Shown piece after piece: positions 51,994-64,000 of a stretch of DNA of 64,000 nt (its first letter is position 1; each line of letters begins with the position of its first letter). A model generated the notes under the pieces. The model did no database searches. It saw only the letters and a list, made by a program, of their open reading frames with translations, and had not been told where the DNA came from. The position numbers and the translations under genes were made by a program. The stretch lies in the NCBI RefSeq assembly GCF_004027225.2, contig NC_044297.2, positions 3,554,047 through 3,618,046 on the forward strand, read 5' to 3'. This DNA comes from Strigops habroptila. Taxonomy: Eukaryota; Chordata; Aves; Psittaciformes; Psittacidae.

Positions 51994-54900
51994 AATAGAT
52001 CAATTCACAATCGTAACAAAGCCGGGCACAGTGGAGACTGGTAATACACCTTTCATAGAGCTTATTCTACTGATTGGGAAGAAAACCCACATGGAAATGA
52101 GCAAGTCTTGAGGGCTCATGAGCAGAAAAACAATCTGGTGGAGAACAAGATGCCGATGCAAGAGATCCCGGCCCCTCGATGCCATCCTGCCTTCCCTCGG
52201 GCTCAGAGGATGAGGTGCTCTGTGCACATCTGCCGACCTGGAGTGCCTGCACCAAACCCCGTACGTGTTGTGCTGTCTCAGTTCTGACAATCCCTGCACA
52301 TCTTATGGAAACAAGCAGCTGAGTCTCCCAGAGGCTCCAGCCTGGAGAGATCAACTCTGCCCTAGCTCCAGGAAAAGGTTTATTTGGGTGTTCATGGTCT
52401 GCCAGACAGAAGACACAAATCTCAGTGCTCCTCTGCTGATGCCCTTGCTCTCTGATCCTGCTTCTTCTCTTTTGCTATCTGCCTGGGTTTAATCTTAATT
52501 TACTCTGTCTAGAGAAACACTATGTTAAGAAACTTTCAAAGACACCAGAAGAGCCTTTCAGGAGTACGAGACGTGTTGCAAAATTGCATCAAAGGCAAAA
52601 TAAAGCAGGAGGGAGAAAGCTCATTTAATACAACAGATTGACACAAGGCAAGCCAAAGAATCTCATCAAACCTCAAGCCAACAACCAAGGCAGAAGCAGG
52701 TAATATCACCTTAATTTGCATGCAGTTGCAATGCTCACAGTATAAACTCTCATTGCAAAAATCAGAGCAAATCAAAAGCTGCTCAGTATTAGCTTAGACC
52801 TTCATGCTCTGATAACAGATCCCAAGTCTACTGTGCCCCTAACGTATGTGCATACGAATGGCATTGTCTTGTCCCCCCTTCAGAGCAGCGGGAGCTAATC
52901 AGCCTTATCCAGGAACAGGATTTCATGTCTTTTCTCTAAGCAGTAACTTCTGATACAGGTGTAGAATTTGTCAGCCTCAATATTGCCTGTTAGGTTCTAT
53001 ATGCCATTGTCACTACACAAGGATGTAATGCATCGCAAGAGGTGAACACAGTTATTGTGCTGACAACGTGAATGTTATGCAGCATGATTCACATGGAACT
53101 ATTCAGGTTGCCTAATAAAGACTCTCTGGAATGGCAGACCCTCAAGTGATGCATTGACACACGACAGAAGCATCCCTATGTACTGACCCGCAGGTGGACA
53201 CAAGCTCTCCATGCCCAGGACCCCTGATGCTTGCTGGGTGGGGAGCAGAAACACAACCAAGTGTCCTCCCCAGGCTCAGGATGCTGGCAGAGGCTTTCAC
53301 TGCTTGTCTTTGCAAGTATTGCTTTTCAACAGTGATGGAAAGGCAGAGGAGCGAGGGATGGGGATTAGGGAACAGGAGAATAAATGGAAGCAAAGCCTCC
53401 TTCATGCTTTTGCATGAATATATTAGGCTAAACTGTAGAGAGGATTCAAACACATGTAAGCTTAGCTACTTAAAATAATTAGAAAGCTCTGGTAACAATA
53501 ACTGCGTTGGGCAAAATTTATTATGAAGCGCTTGACAAAAATAACAGGTTCACCTTAGCAAGGGAGATTTCCACACAAGCAACCCACTACCAGCGCCCGC
53601 TTCTACAAGTCACCCTTGCAAAGCTGCCACTAAAACCAAGGCAGCCTGAGAACAAGTTTAAACTCAAGTACCAGCTATTGCCTTAAGAAAACAGCCTTCT
53701 TCCTGTCCCAAATAGATGCAATATAAGAGCAGGAGCTTTTTCCCCTTCTCAGTAACCTCCTAATTGTGTCTCTGCTGCTGGGGAGCCCTGTGCAGCCTCA
53801 TTTCCCAGAGCCTATCTGAGGAATGACACTAAATTTGACTGGTACGACCTCCTGGCTCTGAATAAAGCTTTTACGTTCAGTGACTGTTCCTTTGCTTTTC
53901 TTAAAATACCTTTTTTTCTGTACTTTTCCTCAGCTACCACGCTAGAGCAGTGCATCAAAAGGATGCCGAGGTAATATGCAGTGAAATGAATGCAGGGACA
54001 CGGGTGTCCCCACACTGTGTGCTTTAAAGCAGGCTCTCACTGCCACAGCCCCCAGGCTGGCCCTGCATGCAAGAGCATAGGAAGGGTCCAGGGCTGATAT
54101 TCCTCTGGCCAAGACCCTGTTACAGTGCAAGAACAAAATGAGAGTCCTGTCTGCTCCCTACAAAGGGGTTGGTCCAGAGATGCTGCAAGCACAGCAAGGC
54201 CACCGCAGGCTGATGGCATCTGTGCATAGCTGCAAGGGCTCCCCTCTGTACAAGAGGCAGACTCTAGACACGGAGCCTGGGAGAAAGAAAACAGCTTTGT
54301 TGTGTGGGTACATGACCTAAAAACAGCGCTTCCTCCTGCTCCAGAAAAGCTCTCTGCCCCCCCTTCCCCTTTGTCTTCTTTTGTGGGTCAATCCGTGCAG
54401 TGATTTATTAACTTCTTCCGCCTACAAGTGTCATAAAGGGAGTTCATAAGCAGTTAATATTTCTATGTTTCTCATCACTTCATTTCTCTCTGATTCTCCC
54501 TGCCTACAAGTGCCTAACAGCCCCTAGAACTGACCAGCCTTAGGCTGATCCTCCCTGCACAGCCCGTCGCTGTCTAAAAGCAGAATGGAACAGAGGGTTC
54601 ATATCCAGGGCTCTAAAGCACTGTGCACCTCTGGGATGCTCAAGGAGAACCACAGATGCTGAGCAAGGAGGGACGTGTTCCCTGCACGTCCTCAGAGGCT
54701 CTTCTTGCAGGGAGTTGAAGAATCAATGTGCGATTCACAGCCTGGTCACCAAGGTCTAAATATTCCCAGCTCTTGGTCTCCTCCTCAGTGGGGGACACAA
54801 ACAGCGAGGCCTCCACCTCCACCACAAGCACTGATCACTCTGTCTCCTTTCAAAGGGGTTTATTATTGCCTCTTGTAGTGGCACTGCAGTGCTGAGGCCC

Positions 54901-57900
54901 CTGTCAGTGCTTCAGATCAGTAACCTCTGCACATGTCAGCTCAGCATCGCCAGGAACAGCAAACTGTGTCGTGAGAGGCTTCGTTTTAAATACTTTGTGC
55001 CATATGGCTACGATTCTTCTCAGCAGTTTCAGTGACTACAACAGCTTAATGAAAATCAATTTGATGGGGCTGACTCCAGATTTTGGCAACTGCTAGAAAG
55101 ATGCTAAGTTACATTAAATTTTAGAGGACAGCAATCCACATATTGACATCAGAGACATGCTCAAAGCCAAATTCCTTTTCAAGACTACGCTTTGAATACT
55201 GGACACAGGCACATATGTGCCTGTCACAAAGGAGAGGATGGAAGTGCACCTGCAATAAGTGCTTTGGCAACCCAGACCCGTCTGGGGCAGTAGAACTGCT
55301 ACAGGACCTCGGGTAGGTGCAGGGACTGGTTGATGGGTGCTTGTTGCAGCAGCTCTTTGCTGTTGCACCAGCCCTCGGGGTCCTCACTTGCATCGGGAGC
55401 TGCAGCACGATCTGCAGTCACTGCTAGGGAACACTTCCCGTCGCATTTCTGATAAATATGGTTGTAATCTCTTTTCTGGCAATCTTTCTTCCACAAGCTG
55501 CTTCTGGTTTTACTGTTATATACCCCTTATTATCAACTCCATCACCCCTTCTTTTGAGCAACGAGCTCAGTGAATAGGAAAAGAAGGCCTTTTAATAACA
55601 TGAAATTCACAGCTGGGAGCAAAAAGTTCCGGAGTCCACAACAAACACGAACGAGACAGAGGTTTTCTAATTCCAAGTTTTGTCTTTTCTATCACTTCAC
55701 AGACTAACCCTGGGCATTGTTCACTGACAATTATTTCTGTGTTTCAACAATAAGCAGAAATCTACAAAAACCCTGAGAAGCTGCAGCTGATTTCACATCG
55801 TTTCAGGGTAGGGACCATCCCTCTCCCGTGCAGGCTGTTGTCAGACGGGTTGCACCTCTTCCACTCACAAGCACCCACAGATCCCACAGCACTCAAAGCA
55901 GCAGCTCAGAAGGGGATGTATCAAATGGAGACAGCAAATGAGGGATCTAAACCTGAGATCACAGGGAACGGGTGTCTAAGCTTTTACCCCGCATGACTCA
56001 GGTACATGGATGGAAGTTACAGGCAGACTTGGCTGCTGCGGCCGCAGACCTGCACCCCAACCTCTGCCTCACCCAACCAGGGCCCTGTAGACCCACAGGA
56101 CTTAGAGATCTTGGGGTGCATCAGCCTTTGGTCTGGCTCACCCAAGGTGCTTGTTCAATCACCTACTTGTTGTCATGCACACATATTCACTTTCGTATTG
56201 TACAACCCACGACAAGGAGCACCATCCGATAAAGCACCAAATTCTGCAACTCAGTTCCTTCCAGTCAAGAGTAAAGAATAAAACTGTGATCCCATATCCA
56301 ATTTACTCTCAAGAGCCTTAATCACCTTTCCCAGAAATAACAGTTTCCAAAACCTCCGTGTTGGAGCACTAAAGAAGGGGCGACCGAGCATGTGCAGGAA
56401 TGTCAAATGCAAACAGCAAGGCAAAAATTAAATCGCCTGATTTTCATGTTATGAATTATTTGTTGCTTGTGCTGCTATCGCTCTCCCATGGATTAACATC
56501 TCGTGTAACACTTCCTGGTTTCTTCTGGTATTTAATTTGTCTTGCAATAAAAAGAAGAAAAGTCTTTGCTAATAATTAATGTGCTTTCGGCAGCTCTGTC
56601 ACTGCACTTACAACCAGGCATCTGAAGAAATGCAAAGTACTGCCTTTTGAAGTGCCTTATTTCCCAGCACTATCAGCATTGTGACGGATGGTTGAGCCTG
56701 TTCCACGAGTGCAGTTCTCTCTCAAGGCAATGGCAGCAGCAGCAGATGTGCTCCAGGCATTGGAGCCCACAACAGCCCCAGTGCACAGCATAGGGAAAAG
56801 GGCAGGGATGGGGCAGCCTCCGGGAGGTGATGACCCTGCCCATGAAGAGCTTACTATAAGCACATCTTGGGAGGATGTGCATGCTATTTTCCTCTTCTCC
56901 TGCCAAACCAAGGATGCTCTATGTCCCTCCAGCTGTGCTGCACACCTGCCACCTCTGCCATGCAATTCTTGTTTGGTTTGGGGTTTATCTGCCCCTTCCC
57001 TACCCCTTCCATCCTTGAAATCCCCTCTAGAGTCAATTTGCTTCACTTCTGCATTCAGCCTTTGATGCATTTTGACACGCTTTATTGGAGCCTTGAAAAT
57101 CAGAACAACATCGCGTGTGGCATGAGCTGGGGAGCAGGAGAGATCCCGCACGTGGCTGCTGCATGTGGCAAAACACAGAGGAGAGGCTGTGGAGAGCAAC
57201 ACGGAGGAGATAGAGCCTTAGTGCAGACGAGTCTCAGCCTGAGCACCCCAAATGCCCAACTTCACCCAGCTCCCCCAGCACGAGCAGCCACATCCTTTGC
57301 TAGGACCTAGTTCTTGATATTTGCTAGCGCTGAGATAGGGGCACTCAGAACAGTGTCCTCTCAGTGGATGGAGATGATGCTTTTGAGAGGAGCCTCACAG
57401 CTCCCACACTGTGGAGGGAAAGATGATTCCCTCTGGGACTGAATTCCCCTGGGATTCATGAGTGGGGTGGGAAGCTGCAGATGTTCCACCTCCTCACCAG
57501 TGTCACCAGCTTATAAATAGTAGAACCAAGCAAGAAAAAACCACCCCAAACTGAGGAACATGTCAGGAAAAACAGCGCCTCGGGCAGAGGGAAGTCAGGA
57601 GGGGTGGATGATGCCCCCAGGCAGAAAAGCAACAAGGCCAAGGCTCTGGGTGCTCAGGATGCTCTGCATCCCCTAATGCAGCACTGGAGCAAATGACAGA
57701 GACAGAGCTTATGTGTGGCAGTAAAATCCAGCCAGTGCCTTTTTGACCTACTGCCTGTCTGAGGAGGGAACAAAGGGCAAGCTGAGGAAATTACAGGCGC
57801 AGAGATTTAGAGAGCAAAGGAAAGAGTTGTTCCTGCAGCAGAGAGCAAGCTCTCCGTGCCACGAATTGCCTCAGGGGGTGATGAAGGAAGGATGCTGCCA

Positions 57901-58549
57901 AGTTTAAAGGGAGCTACACTGCAATTTTGAGAGCAGCACCATCCCTTCCCTATAAATGTGTATATCCAGTTACACACGTGAAACGTTCTAATTATTCACA
58001 CCACATGAGGATTTAATTGCAAACGTGCTGACTTGAATAACAATGTATTTTTGAAAGGGAGATTGATGTATTGTGACTGCTTTAATAAAGTTTGCAGGAA
58101 CTGAACGAAGAGCAATCACATCTTGTGCCTCGGGGCGTCAATTCTGCATCCTGCGTACTTCAAGGACGGGCCTCTGATGCTCGCTCCATTGCAACTGGAC
58201 AGCCCAGAAACCTCCTGAATAAGGGGTTCAAACTGACCTGTTCAGGCGTTGGCAGAGGCTGCGCTCTGAGACGGAGGAGGTGATGTAGCTGTATGGCAGA
58301 GGGGAAGGACTCGCTCAAACTGGGATGCAGAGAGGTGGAACGAGATGCCCTGGCCTGGGACGTCTCTGCTGCTGGCGTCTCCCTGCAGAAACAGATTCTC
58401 CCCGACTGAGCCCTGCCCAAAGCCCACCCTGGGGAGGACACAGCCTAGCATGAAGCCCTGGCACCCTCTCCCTTCAATGCTCACCTCCCCTTCGAAATCC
58501 TCCCACCGCTCCCCTCTCCACCCTTCTTCCCACCATGGATGTGCCCCAG

Positions 58550-58840
58550 CCATGAGCTGCACCCCGAAGAACCCGGCACCCCCCCGGGACCCCGCACGGC
58601 GTCGGGAGCGCAGCGAGGCGCCCGCCGGGCTGCATGTGCGGAGCCGCGGTCACCATGTGATGCTCGCGGTTGCTATGGAAACGGTGGTTTCTCACAAGAA
58701 GATGCATAAATAGTGTCGGAGCATCCCCGGAGCGCGGTCTGCGCTGTCAGGCTGCGGGTACCCCACTCACCGGTCCCTGCCCCGGGGTCGGTGCCAGGGC
58801 TGCGCCAGGCAGGAGCCGGTGAGCGGCTCCCGCACAGCCT
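58550..58840. promoter_or_regulatory. CpG island, candidate ZMAT4 promoter, possibly bidirectional
   Basis: About 290 bp with roughly 30 CpG dinucleotides, while neighbouring DNA is CpG-poor. It is the only such stretch I see in the window. It contains an X-box-like motif at 58669-58682, and a TATA-like CATAAATAG on the + strand near 58704. Good splice donors lie on both strands: GTGAGT at 58770 on minus and GTGAGC at 58819 on plus. Its position upstream of the ZMAT4 start codon fits a promoter. That it drives ZMAT4 is inference. Confidence 0.5.
58669..58682. promoter_or_regulatory. RFX X-box-like site
   Basis: The sequence GTTGCTATGGAAAC differs at one position from the palindromic RFX X-box form GTTGCCATGGAAAC. 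It lies inside the CpG island, 30-40 bp from a TATA-like sequence on the + strand, and about 90 bp into the candidate first intron on the minus strand. RFX factors act at many ciliary and neuronal promoters. Binding here is not shown. Confidence 0.45.
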
Positions 58841-58850
58841 CTCTCTGCAA
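58771..58850 (-). other. Candidate non-coding first exon of ZMAT4
   Basis: On the minus strand the sequence from roughly 58,850 to 58,771 is GC-rich, has no ATG, and ends at a near-consensus donor, GTGAGT. Joined to the first coding exon it gives ...ACCG then ATGAAA, a mediocre initiation context. An A/T-rich AAAATAAA-like motif lies about 25-30 bp upstream of the chosen 5' end. The start is a guess. Confidence 0.35.
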
Positions 58851-61800
58851 TCACAATCAGGACGCCACGTTTATTTTTGGATAAGCAGGACCTACTTTTT
58901 CCTGTGGCTCCCTAATAACGTAGGAAACAGTGGGAAGCGAGTCAAGCCGAATCCCGTGCCTGCAGCTCGTAGCCTCTGGTACTTTGCATAATCAGGGCTT
59001 GTCACTCCCCATCAGCTTCAGCTCACAAACCCAAGAGGCAAAGCCATGTAAGGTGGCAACGAGCTTAAAAGAAGCCTTCAGAGAACAAATCTGTCCATCG
59101 CCCGTGGGGGATTATTTTAACATTGGATTCCTTCATAAAAGCCTGCGTGCTGGCCTAGCTGAAGCTAAGCTAAAGCACCTCATATCAAAACCAGCTTCAG
59201 CCTTAACAGCACCAATCCTGAATCAGTTTAAAGTCACTGCTTAATTCCCAACAGCACTAAAAGCTTCCTGCCCAGCAAAGGTTAACGAAGTCAGCAACAG
59301 CAGAAGCAGAGATGCTCCTGGTTATCCTCACCATCACCCAAGTTCACACCCATGGATTGAGCTCATCTCCTCTCTCTGGGACAGGTCGTCTGTCCATGAC
59401 ACATTCAGTACCTGCCAGCCAGAGCTGCCTCATCGAGTCCCACCCAGTGAGGATTTATAGGAGCCCAGCTCTTCCCGAGGCAGCCAAGCAATGCTGGCCA
59501 GGAACCATCCGTGTTTGTGATGATTGATGGACTCTGCTCCCTTCAGCTACAGCTCCCCTGCTGTAGCAGAGCTTTTGTAATCAATGAAATGATTTAGAAA
59601 CAAGACACCAGGAATGCAAATGCTTTCTATCTAAGTCCCCTGGTTAGCATGGAGCAGCTAAACCCCCTGCCTAATTTAATTGCACATCCAAATTCCACAT
59701 CCTCTAAAGGGTATCAGCAGATTTCATTAAACTTCTTCATATTATCGTGTAATCTGTCAATTAGCTTTGTGTGTGCAACAGCAACCAACAAGGAGCTTTA
59801 TCTTAAGAAAAACATAAAACATTGACGTCCTTCCTACAGCCCTTTTCTTCGCCCATCCTTGATGTAAAAAAGAAAAGCCACAACCCTTCTTTTGTTTGCA
59901 TTTGTTCTCTTCTCAGAAGCAGGAACATCTCCTCGCTCATCCCCATGGAGCAGAAGCATGCTGGAATTCTAAGCTTTACGTCAGGCCTGCCTTGTCTTTG
60001 GGAGCATTTCAACAAGACACTCAGATAACTCATCCCTCAGTTTCCCTCTGGAAAAGCAACAACAAAACAAAACCCTGTTCTGGCCCTTACCAATGTAGGA
60101 GCAATGAGCAATGGTTCAGCAATGCCACTGTGGTGCCGCAACTCCATGTGTCTCCCTTCGGAGACCAGCTCCAGGGTTTGGAAACGTTTCCAGCTCTCCA
60201 TAGTCTGGGGACTCCTGTTCCTACAGTATTTATTAGGCATCCCCAGTGGTACCGAGAAGCAACAAAAAGGCATTAAAACAAGCTAATGTGTTTGATACAA
60301 CATGAGTTTTCAAAGTGGGGTTTGTAAGTTATCCTTCAGTCATGGCCATCAGCCATCCTCTCTGGCTAGAGGGGAAACAGGGCTGAAAAATGCTTTTTGT
60401 ATGTTCTGCAAAGCCAGAAACTCCCTGTGCTTTGGTAGGAGCAGGAAAATACCGTTGTCTCATGTGCACATAGATCCCAAACTTCTGAAAAGTTTCAGCC
60501 TTCTCCAAAAAGCAGAAGACTGAAGAGATGTCTCAGCTATTCCACCTACCAGAAGCACAGAGGGCAAGACCTGGCAGTAGAGAATTGCTGAGAAACAGGA
60601 AAACATCCATTGGGAAACACCAAATTCCCAGAGTAAAGCATCACCTGGTGCAATCAGAGCCAGATGAGAAGGAAGCACTCATTAAAACATGACTTATTCC
60701 CAAGGAGGCTGAACACGATGGGGTTCACCACGTTCTGCATCAGGCAGAGGTGATACGGAACAGCCCTGTGACCAGTGACAGAGCTCGCTCTGAAACCATG
60801 ACAGAGCTTGGTAGTCTGGAAAAGCCTTAGATAGGAACCAGCTGCATTGCAGAAAGAGGCCATGAACCTCCTGAAGAGTTTCATAAACACGAATTAGTGA
60901 AGACAACTGTAGATGGCACCGAGGACTCGGTTCCATCCTGCTCTGCAATGTCATTCCTTGCCCAGCATAGGAGCAGAGCACTACGGATCAGCTCCTCACA
61001 TCCCTCTGCTTTCACACCCCATCCCCACACATGGGATCCCCATTGAACCCCCAGCCTGCACCAGGAGCACAAAGGGGACAAAGCCCAGCACCTCCTCATG
61101 GTAGCACAGAGACTGGAACCGCAGTAAAAACAACTGGCAATTAAAGAGAGAACAAAGCAGGCCCCCACACTCTGTGTGGCTCCTGTCCCAGCCAGGCTCC
61201 CGTGAACTACAGCCACGTGCTTGGAAATTAGGCAGATTAATTATTGCTACAATTAGGAGTATCATGAAGCATCTCTGGTGGCAGGAAATAATATTGTCAT
61301 AGACTTGCATAATCGCTCGGTGTTTCCCGAGGAGTCATTATCCTGATGCTTTCACCGGTGACACTGCAGGATGCAAGCCACCACATCGATTCATTAGCTT
61401 TCATTTTAAGTCAAGCTGAACTCTGGCTCTCTCTGACACATGCTGCCACTGAAGCCAAAGCTCTGTGAAGCTCAGAGGGGTGGGAGGCATGGAACACGCC
61501 AACCCGGGATGCACACCCAGTTATGAGTGAGAGCAAGTGAAATGCTCTGGGGGTTCAGCTTGGATCTGACCATGGGAACAAGCACCCAATGCACCAGGGC
61601 ATGTGTGCACAGACAGACATCTCACAAGGTGACCAGAGCAAAGCCCAGCACTGGGGCTGGCCCCACTGCATCCACCCCACCATACACAGAGGCCATGCAA
61701 GGTTCTGCCTCTCTTACCAACACCCTCAGCTCAGATGTGCTTGTTATACACCAAATACCAGAGCAGCTTGCACAGCATCCCATACAACAGGGGGTTGAAC

Positions 61801-64000
61801 TGATTCATTTATGCCTTCAAAAGCAGCGGGTGTTCGGTTCCATCCTGTTCCCGGCGTTTCTGACAAGGCACTTTGGGTGCTGCAGCTCCAGCATCAGCTT
61901 TCCCCATTTTCCTAATCTAATTTTGAAGCCAGTGCGTGCCTCATATTTGCAGCTAGCTGCTGGGTGCCTTGTCTGTGGCTCTATCCTTTAAGGCAGCTTT
62001 AAATACCAACGTCTCACTTTGCCACCAAGTCCACCCACTGTTTTTAAGCGGCTAGATCAAATTTAGGAGCGGTTTTAAGTTCACGGTGCAGCTCCTGCAG
62101 CTCCCAGTGTTGATACTGCTTTTCAAGAGCCAGCTCCATCACACCCAGCTCACGGGCAGCTGGGGCCTTGATCACTCTGTATGATCACCCATGAGCAATA
62201 TGTATGTGACATATAAGCAAGGAGACCAAAGGAGAGGCAGGCGACACCTCCAGAGCCCCAAGCGCAGAGGCTGATAGCCTGGAAAGGTTTATTTATACTC
62301 TCCCCCCTTGAGGATTTGTTTCACTCACAATCATGTATTGGCAAGAAGCGGGTCCAAGCTTAACTACATCTTCTACCTCATTTCCCCTTTAACAAGACAC
62401 AATAAATTCCAAAGCAGAGCTATATTAAGAGGAGCGATGTTCTTCTGCCCTATCGCTTTCCAAATCAAGCTCCCGAAAGCCCTTTTTGAAGCTTCCCAGT
62501 TGCATTTCCAGACCTGCTCCCCTCCTCCGTGCTCTGGAGAAATGGATTAAACGAGCCTTTTGAAGTGCTGCTGCCTGCGAGCTGCTCTGGGGCAAGCTCA
62601 GCTTCTTCTTGCCTCCTTTAAGGGAGACAGCAACCACCACCTGCATTCCCATTTCCCTCTCATCCCACAGATGCCAAGGGGTGATGTGGCCTAGGAACCG
62701 ATCCGATCTCCCTCTTATGCCAGTGGAACTTTGCCTTGGTGCCACCAGATCCATAAAGTCCTGCAAAACCTCTCAGGATTGAAGCTTGCCCAATGGGGAA
62801 AACACCTTCATGGGGCGAGTGCTGCATCAGCAGCCCCTGTCAGCACATTAAAGACCCAAAAGCTGTCAAGCATCACACAACGGGCAAGTTTTAATATTGA
62901 GAATATTCATCTCCAGCCATTTCTAGTTAATGGAACAAGGCAAACTGTCGAGAAAAATGGGAACATTACAGTAAAAACAACAACAAATTAAACTCTAACG
63001 CAATTAGAGAGCAATTAGGGATCTATCCTCTGGGAGCATTTTGGAACTCTGGGTCTTTCTCCAAATCTGATCTCTCCGCAACTTTATTTCTTCCTTGTTA
63101 ATAAAGGCAGCAGCAAAAGGCACATCTCCCCTCCCCAGCCCCCTGCAAAACGCCATCTCCTGCTCTGCAGGAGCAGAAGGTGGTGGCAGGTAGAAGTGTT
63201 CACACCTCTGAGCCGAGCAGAACAGCGGCTGTCAGCAGAACAAGGTGCAAAGAGAGAAGAGAAATCGCTGCCTGTGTCTGCTGCAAGGTGACCAGAAACA
63301 CAAAGACCCAGATGCTCTTGTGCAAGATCCGCGCTGAGCAAGCACCAGCAGACAGTGGAGCATGGGTGACCCTGGGAAACACTTTGTTTTCCTATACACA
63401 GCTCCCACAAAAGCCACAGCCCAGAAAAATATGTATTTAATGCCTCTCGACTCCTTAAATTCACCCACATTTCTGCCTATAGGTATATAGATATATAAAT
63501 ATATAGATATATAGATTTATGAGCCCCATGACCTGTGTGTGGCCAGACCACCCCATCAAGCCTGGAAAGGAGCATTAGGCACATCGTTCCCTGGAGGGCT
63601 GGGACACCAAGTGTGCCAACAAAGCACCCAAGAAACTGCAGGAGAACTGAATGAAGGGGCAAAAAGGCACTGTCCCAGAACGCCAGTGCCTCTCCAGTCT
63701 CATGCACGAGCTGCTGAAGGTCACAAATGCAAAGCCAGCGCAGCAAAGCCTGGCTCTGTTAAACCTGCCTTCAGGACACGCAGCCGCAGCAAAGACTTTG
63801 TGCAGAGCAGAAGGTGGTTTGGTGTGGATGGAGGAAAACCTTTCTCCTTGTTTTCCGCAGTGTCTGCACTCCCAACTCCAGCACTGTTCGGCAAGGGGTG
63901 TTTTTCACACATTGTAAGGAATAATAAAGCTTCCAGATGTGCTGCTACCTGCCCAGAATCTGTCAGGGAGATAAATATGCAATGGAGGGAGGTGGAAGCC
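58851..64000. other. Flank upstream of the candidate promoter, no gene seen
   Basis: The sequence contains no recognisable exon, RNA gene or transposon beyond the microsatellite at 63.5 kb. If the + strand donor at 58819 is used, further exons of a divergent transcript could lie here, but I cannot identify any. Confidence 0.6.
63479..63519. repeat. TATAGA-rich microsatellite
   Basis: An imperfect alternating tract of ATAT and ATAGAT units, likely variable in length. It lies in the gene-free flank beyond the candidate promoter. Confidence 0.85.

Larger units (their letters stand above)
51020..58770 (-). other. Candidate ZMAT4 5' UTR intron
   Basis: The acceptor directly before the start codon requires an upstream exon. 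The nearest good candidate donor on this strand in CpG-rich DNA is at 58770-58769 (ACCG|GTGAGT), giving a 7.75-kb intron. It contains one CR1 3' end near 51.9 kb. The distal boundary is inferred. Another untranslated exon could lie between, or the true first exon could be outside the window. Confidence 0.4.

Noticed and set aside
56657..57202. 181-codon minus-strand ORF near the candidate 5' UTR intron
   Set aside because: No recognisable domain, and the opposite strand has equally long open frames. It is likely chance in moderately GC-rich DNA.
58345..58713. ORFs on both strands across the CpG island
   Set aside because: GC-rich DNA lacks stop codons, so open frames are expected. Composition is extreme (Pro/Arg/Gly) and no known N-terminus is seen.
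1..64000. A novel multi-gene or defence-type system
   Set aside because: I found only one gene, with all else being intron, flank and old repeats. No gene cluster, repeat-spacer array, selfish element with intact genes, or endogenous virus is visible.

Overview
The window is vertebrate nuclear DNA, almost certainly from a bird. The evidence is one vertebrate gene with GT-AG introns, very sparse repeats, and several 5'-truncated CR1 LINE fragments that share the typical avian CR1 3' end (ATTCTATGATTCT-type tail, seen inverted on the + strand). I cannot name the species from the sequence. There are no bacterial genes, operons, phage or CRISPR arrays, and the open reading frames outside the exons below look like chance ORFs.

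The one protein-coding gene I can support is ZMAT4 (zinc finger matrin-type 4), on the minus strand. Its complete coding sequence lies in six exons: 51019-50918, 38501-38412, 32119-31963, 25644-25417, 18675-18579 and 12875-12860. Joined, they give 690 nt, or 229 residues plus a TAG stop, the length I recall for human ZMAT4. Every junction has GT-AG ends and keeps the frame (intron phases 0, 0, 1, 1, 2). The protein has four U1/matrin-type C-X2-C-X12-H-X5-H zinc fingers. Finger 1 is split by an intron between its two histidines; fingers 2, 3 and 4 each sit inside one exon. The last exon carries only 16 coding bases.

Layout by position: 1-12.4 kb is gene-free flank beyond the ZMAT4 3' end, with an old CR1 piece and an 83-bp tandem duplication. 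From 12.42 to 12.86 kb is the inferred 3' UTR, with an AATAAA signal and a GU-rich element at normal spacing. From 12.9 to 51.0 kb are the coding exons and five introns of 5.7-12.4 kb, holding five of the six CR1 fragments, simple repeats and an unexplained pair of near-identical ~80-bp direct repeats. From 51.0 to 58.8 kb is a candidate intron in the 5' UTR. At about 58.55-58.84 kb lies the only CpG-dense stretch I see. It carries an RFX X-box-like motif and good splice donors on both strands, and is my best candidate for the ZMAT4 promoter and first non-coding exon, possibly bidirectional. From 58.9 to 64 kb I see no gene.

I did not find an undescribed multi-gene system. The points most worth checking are the candidate bidirectional CpG-island promoter, the tiny terminal exon, and the duplicated element in the intron between 25.6 and 32.0 kb.
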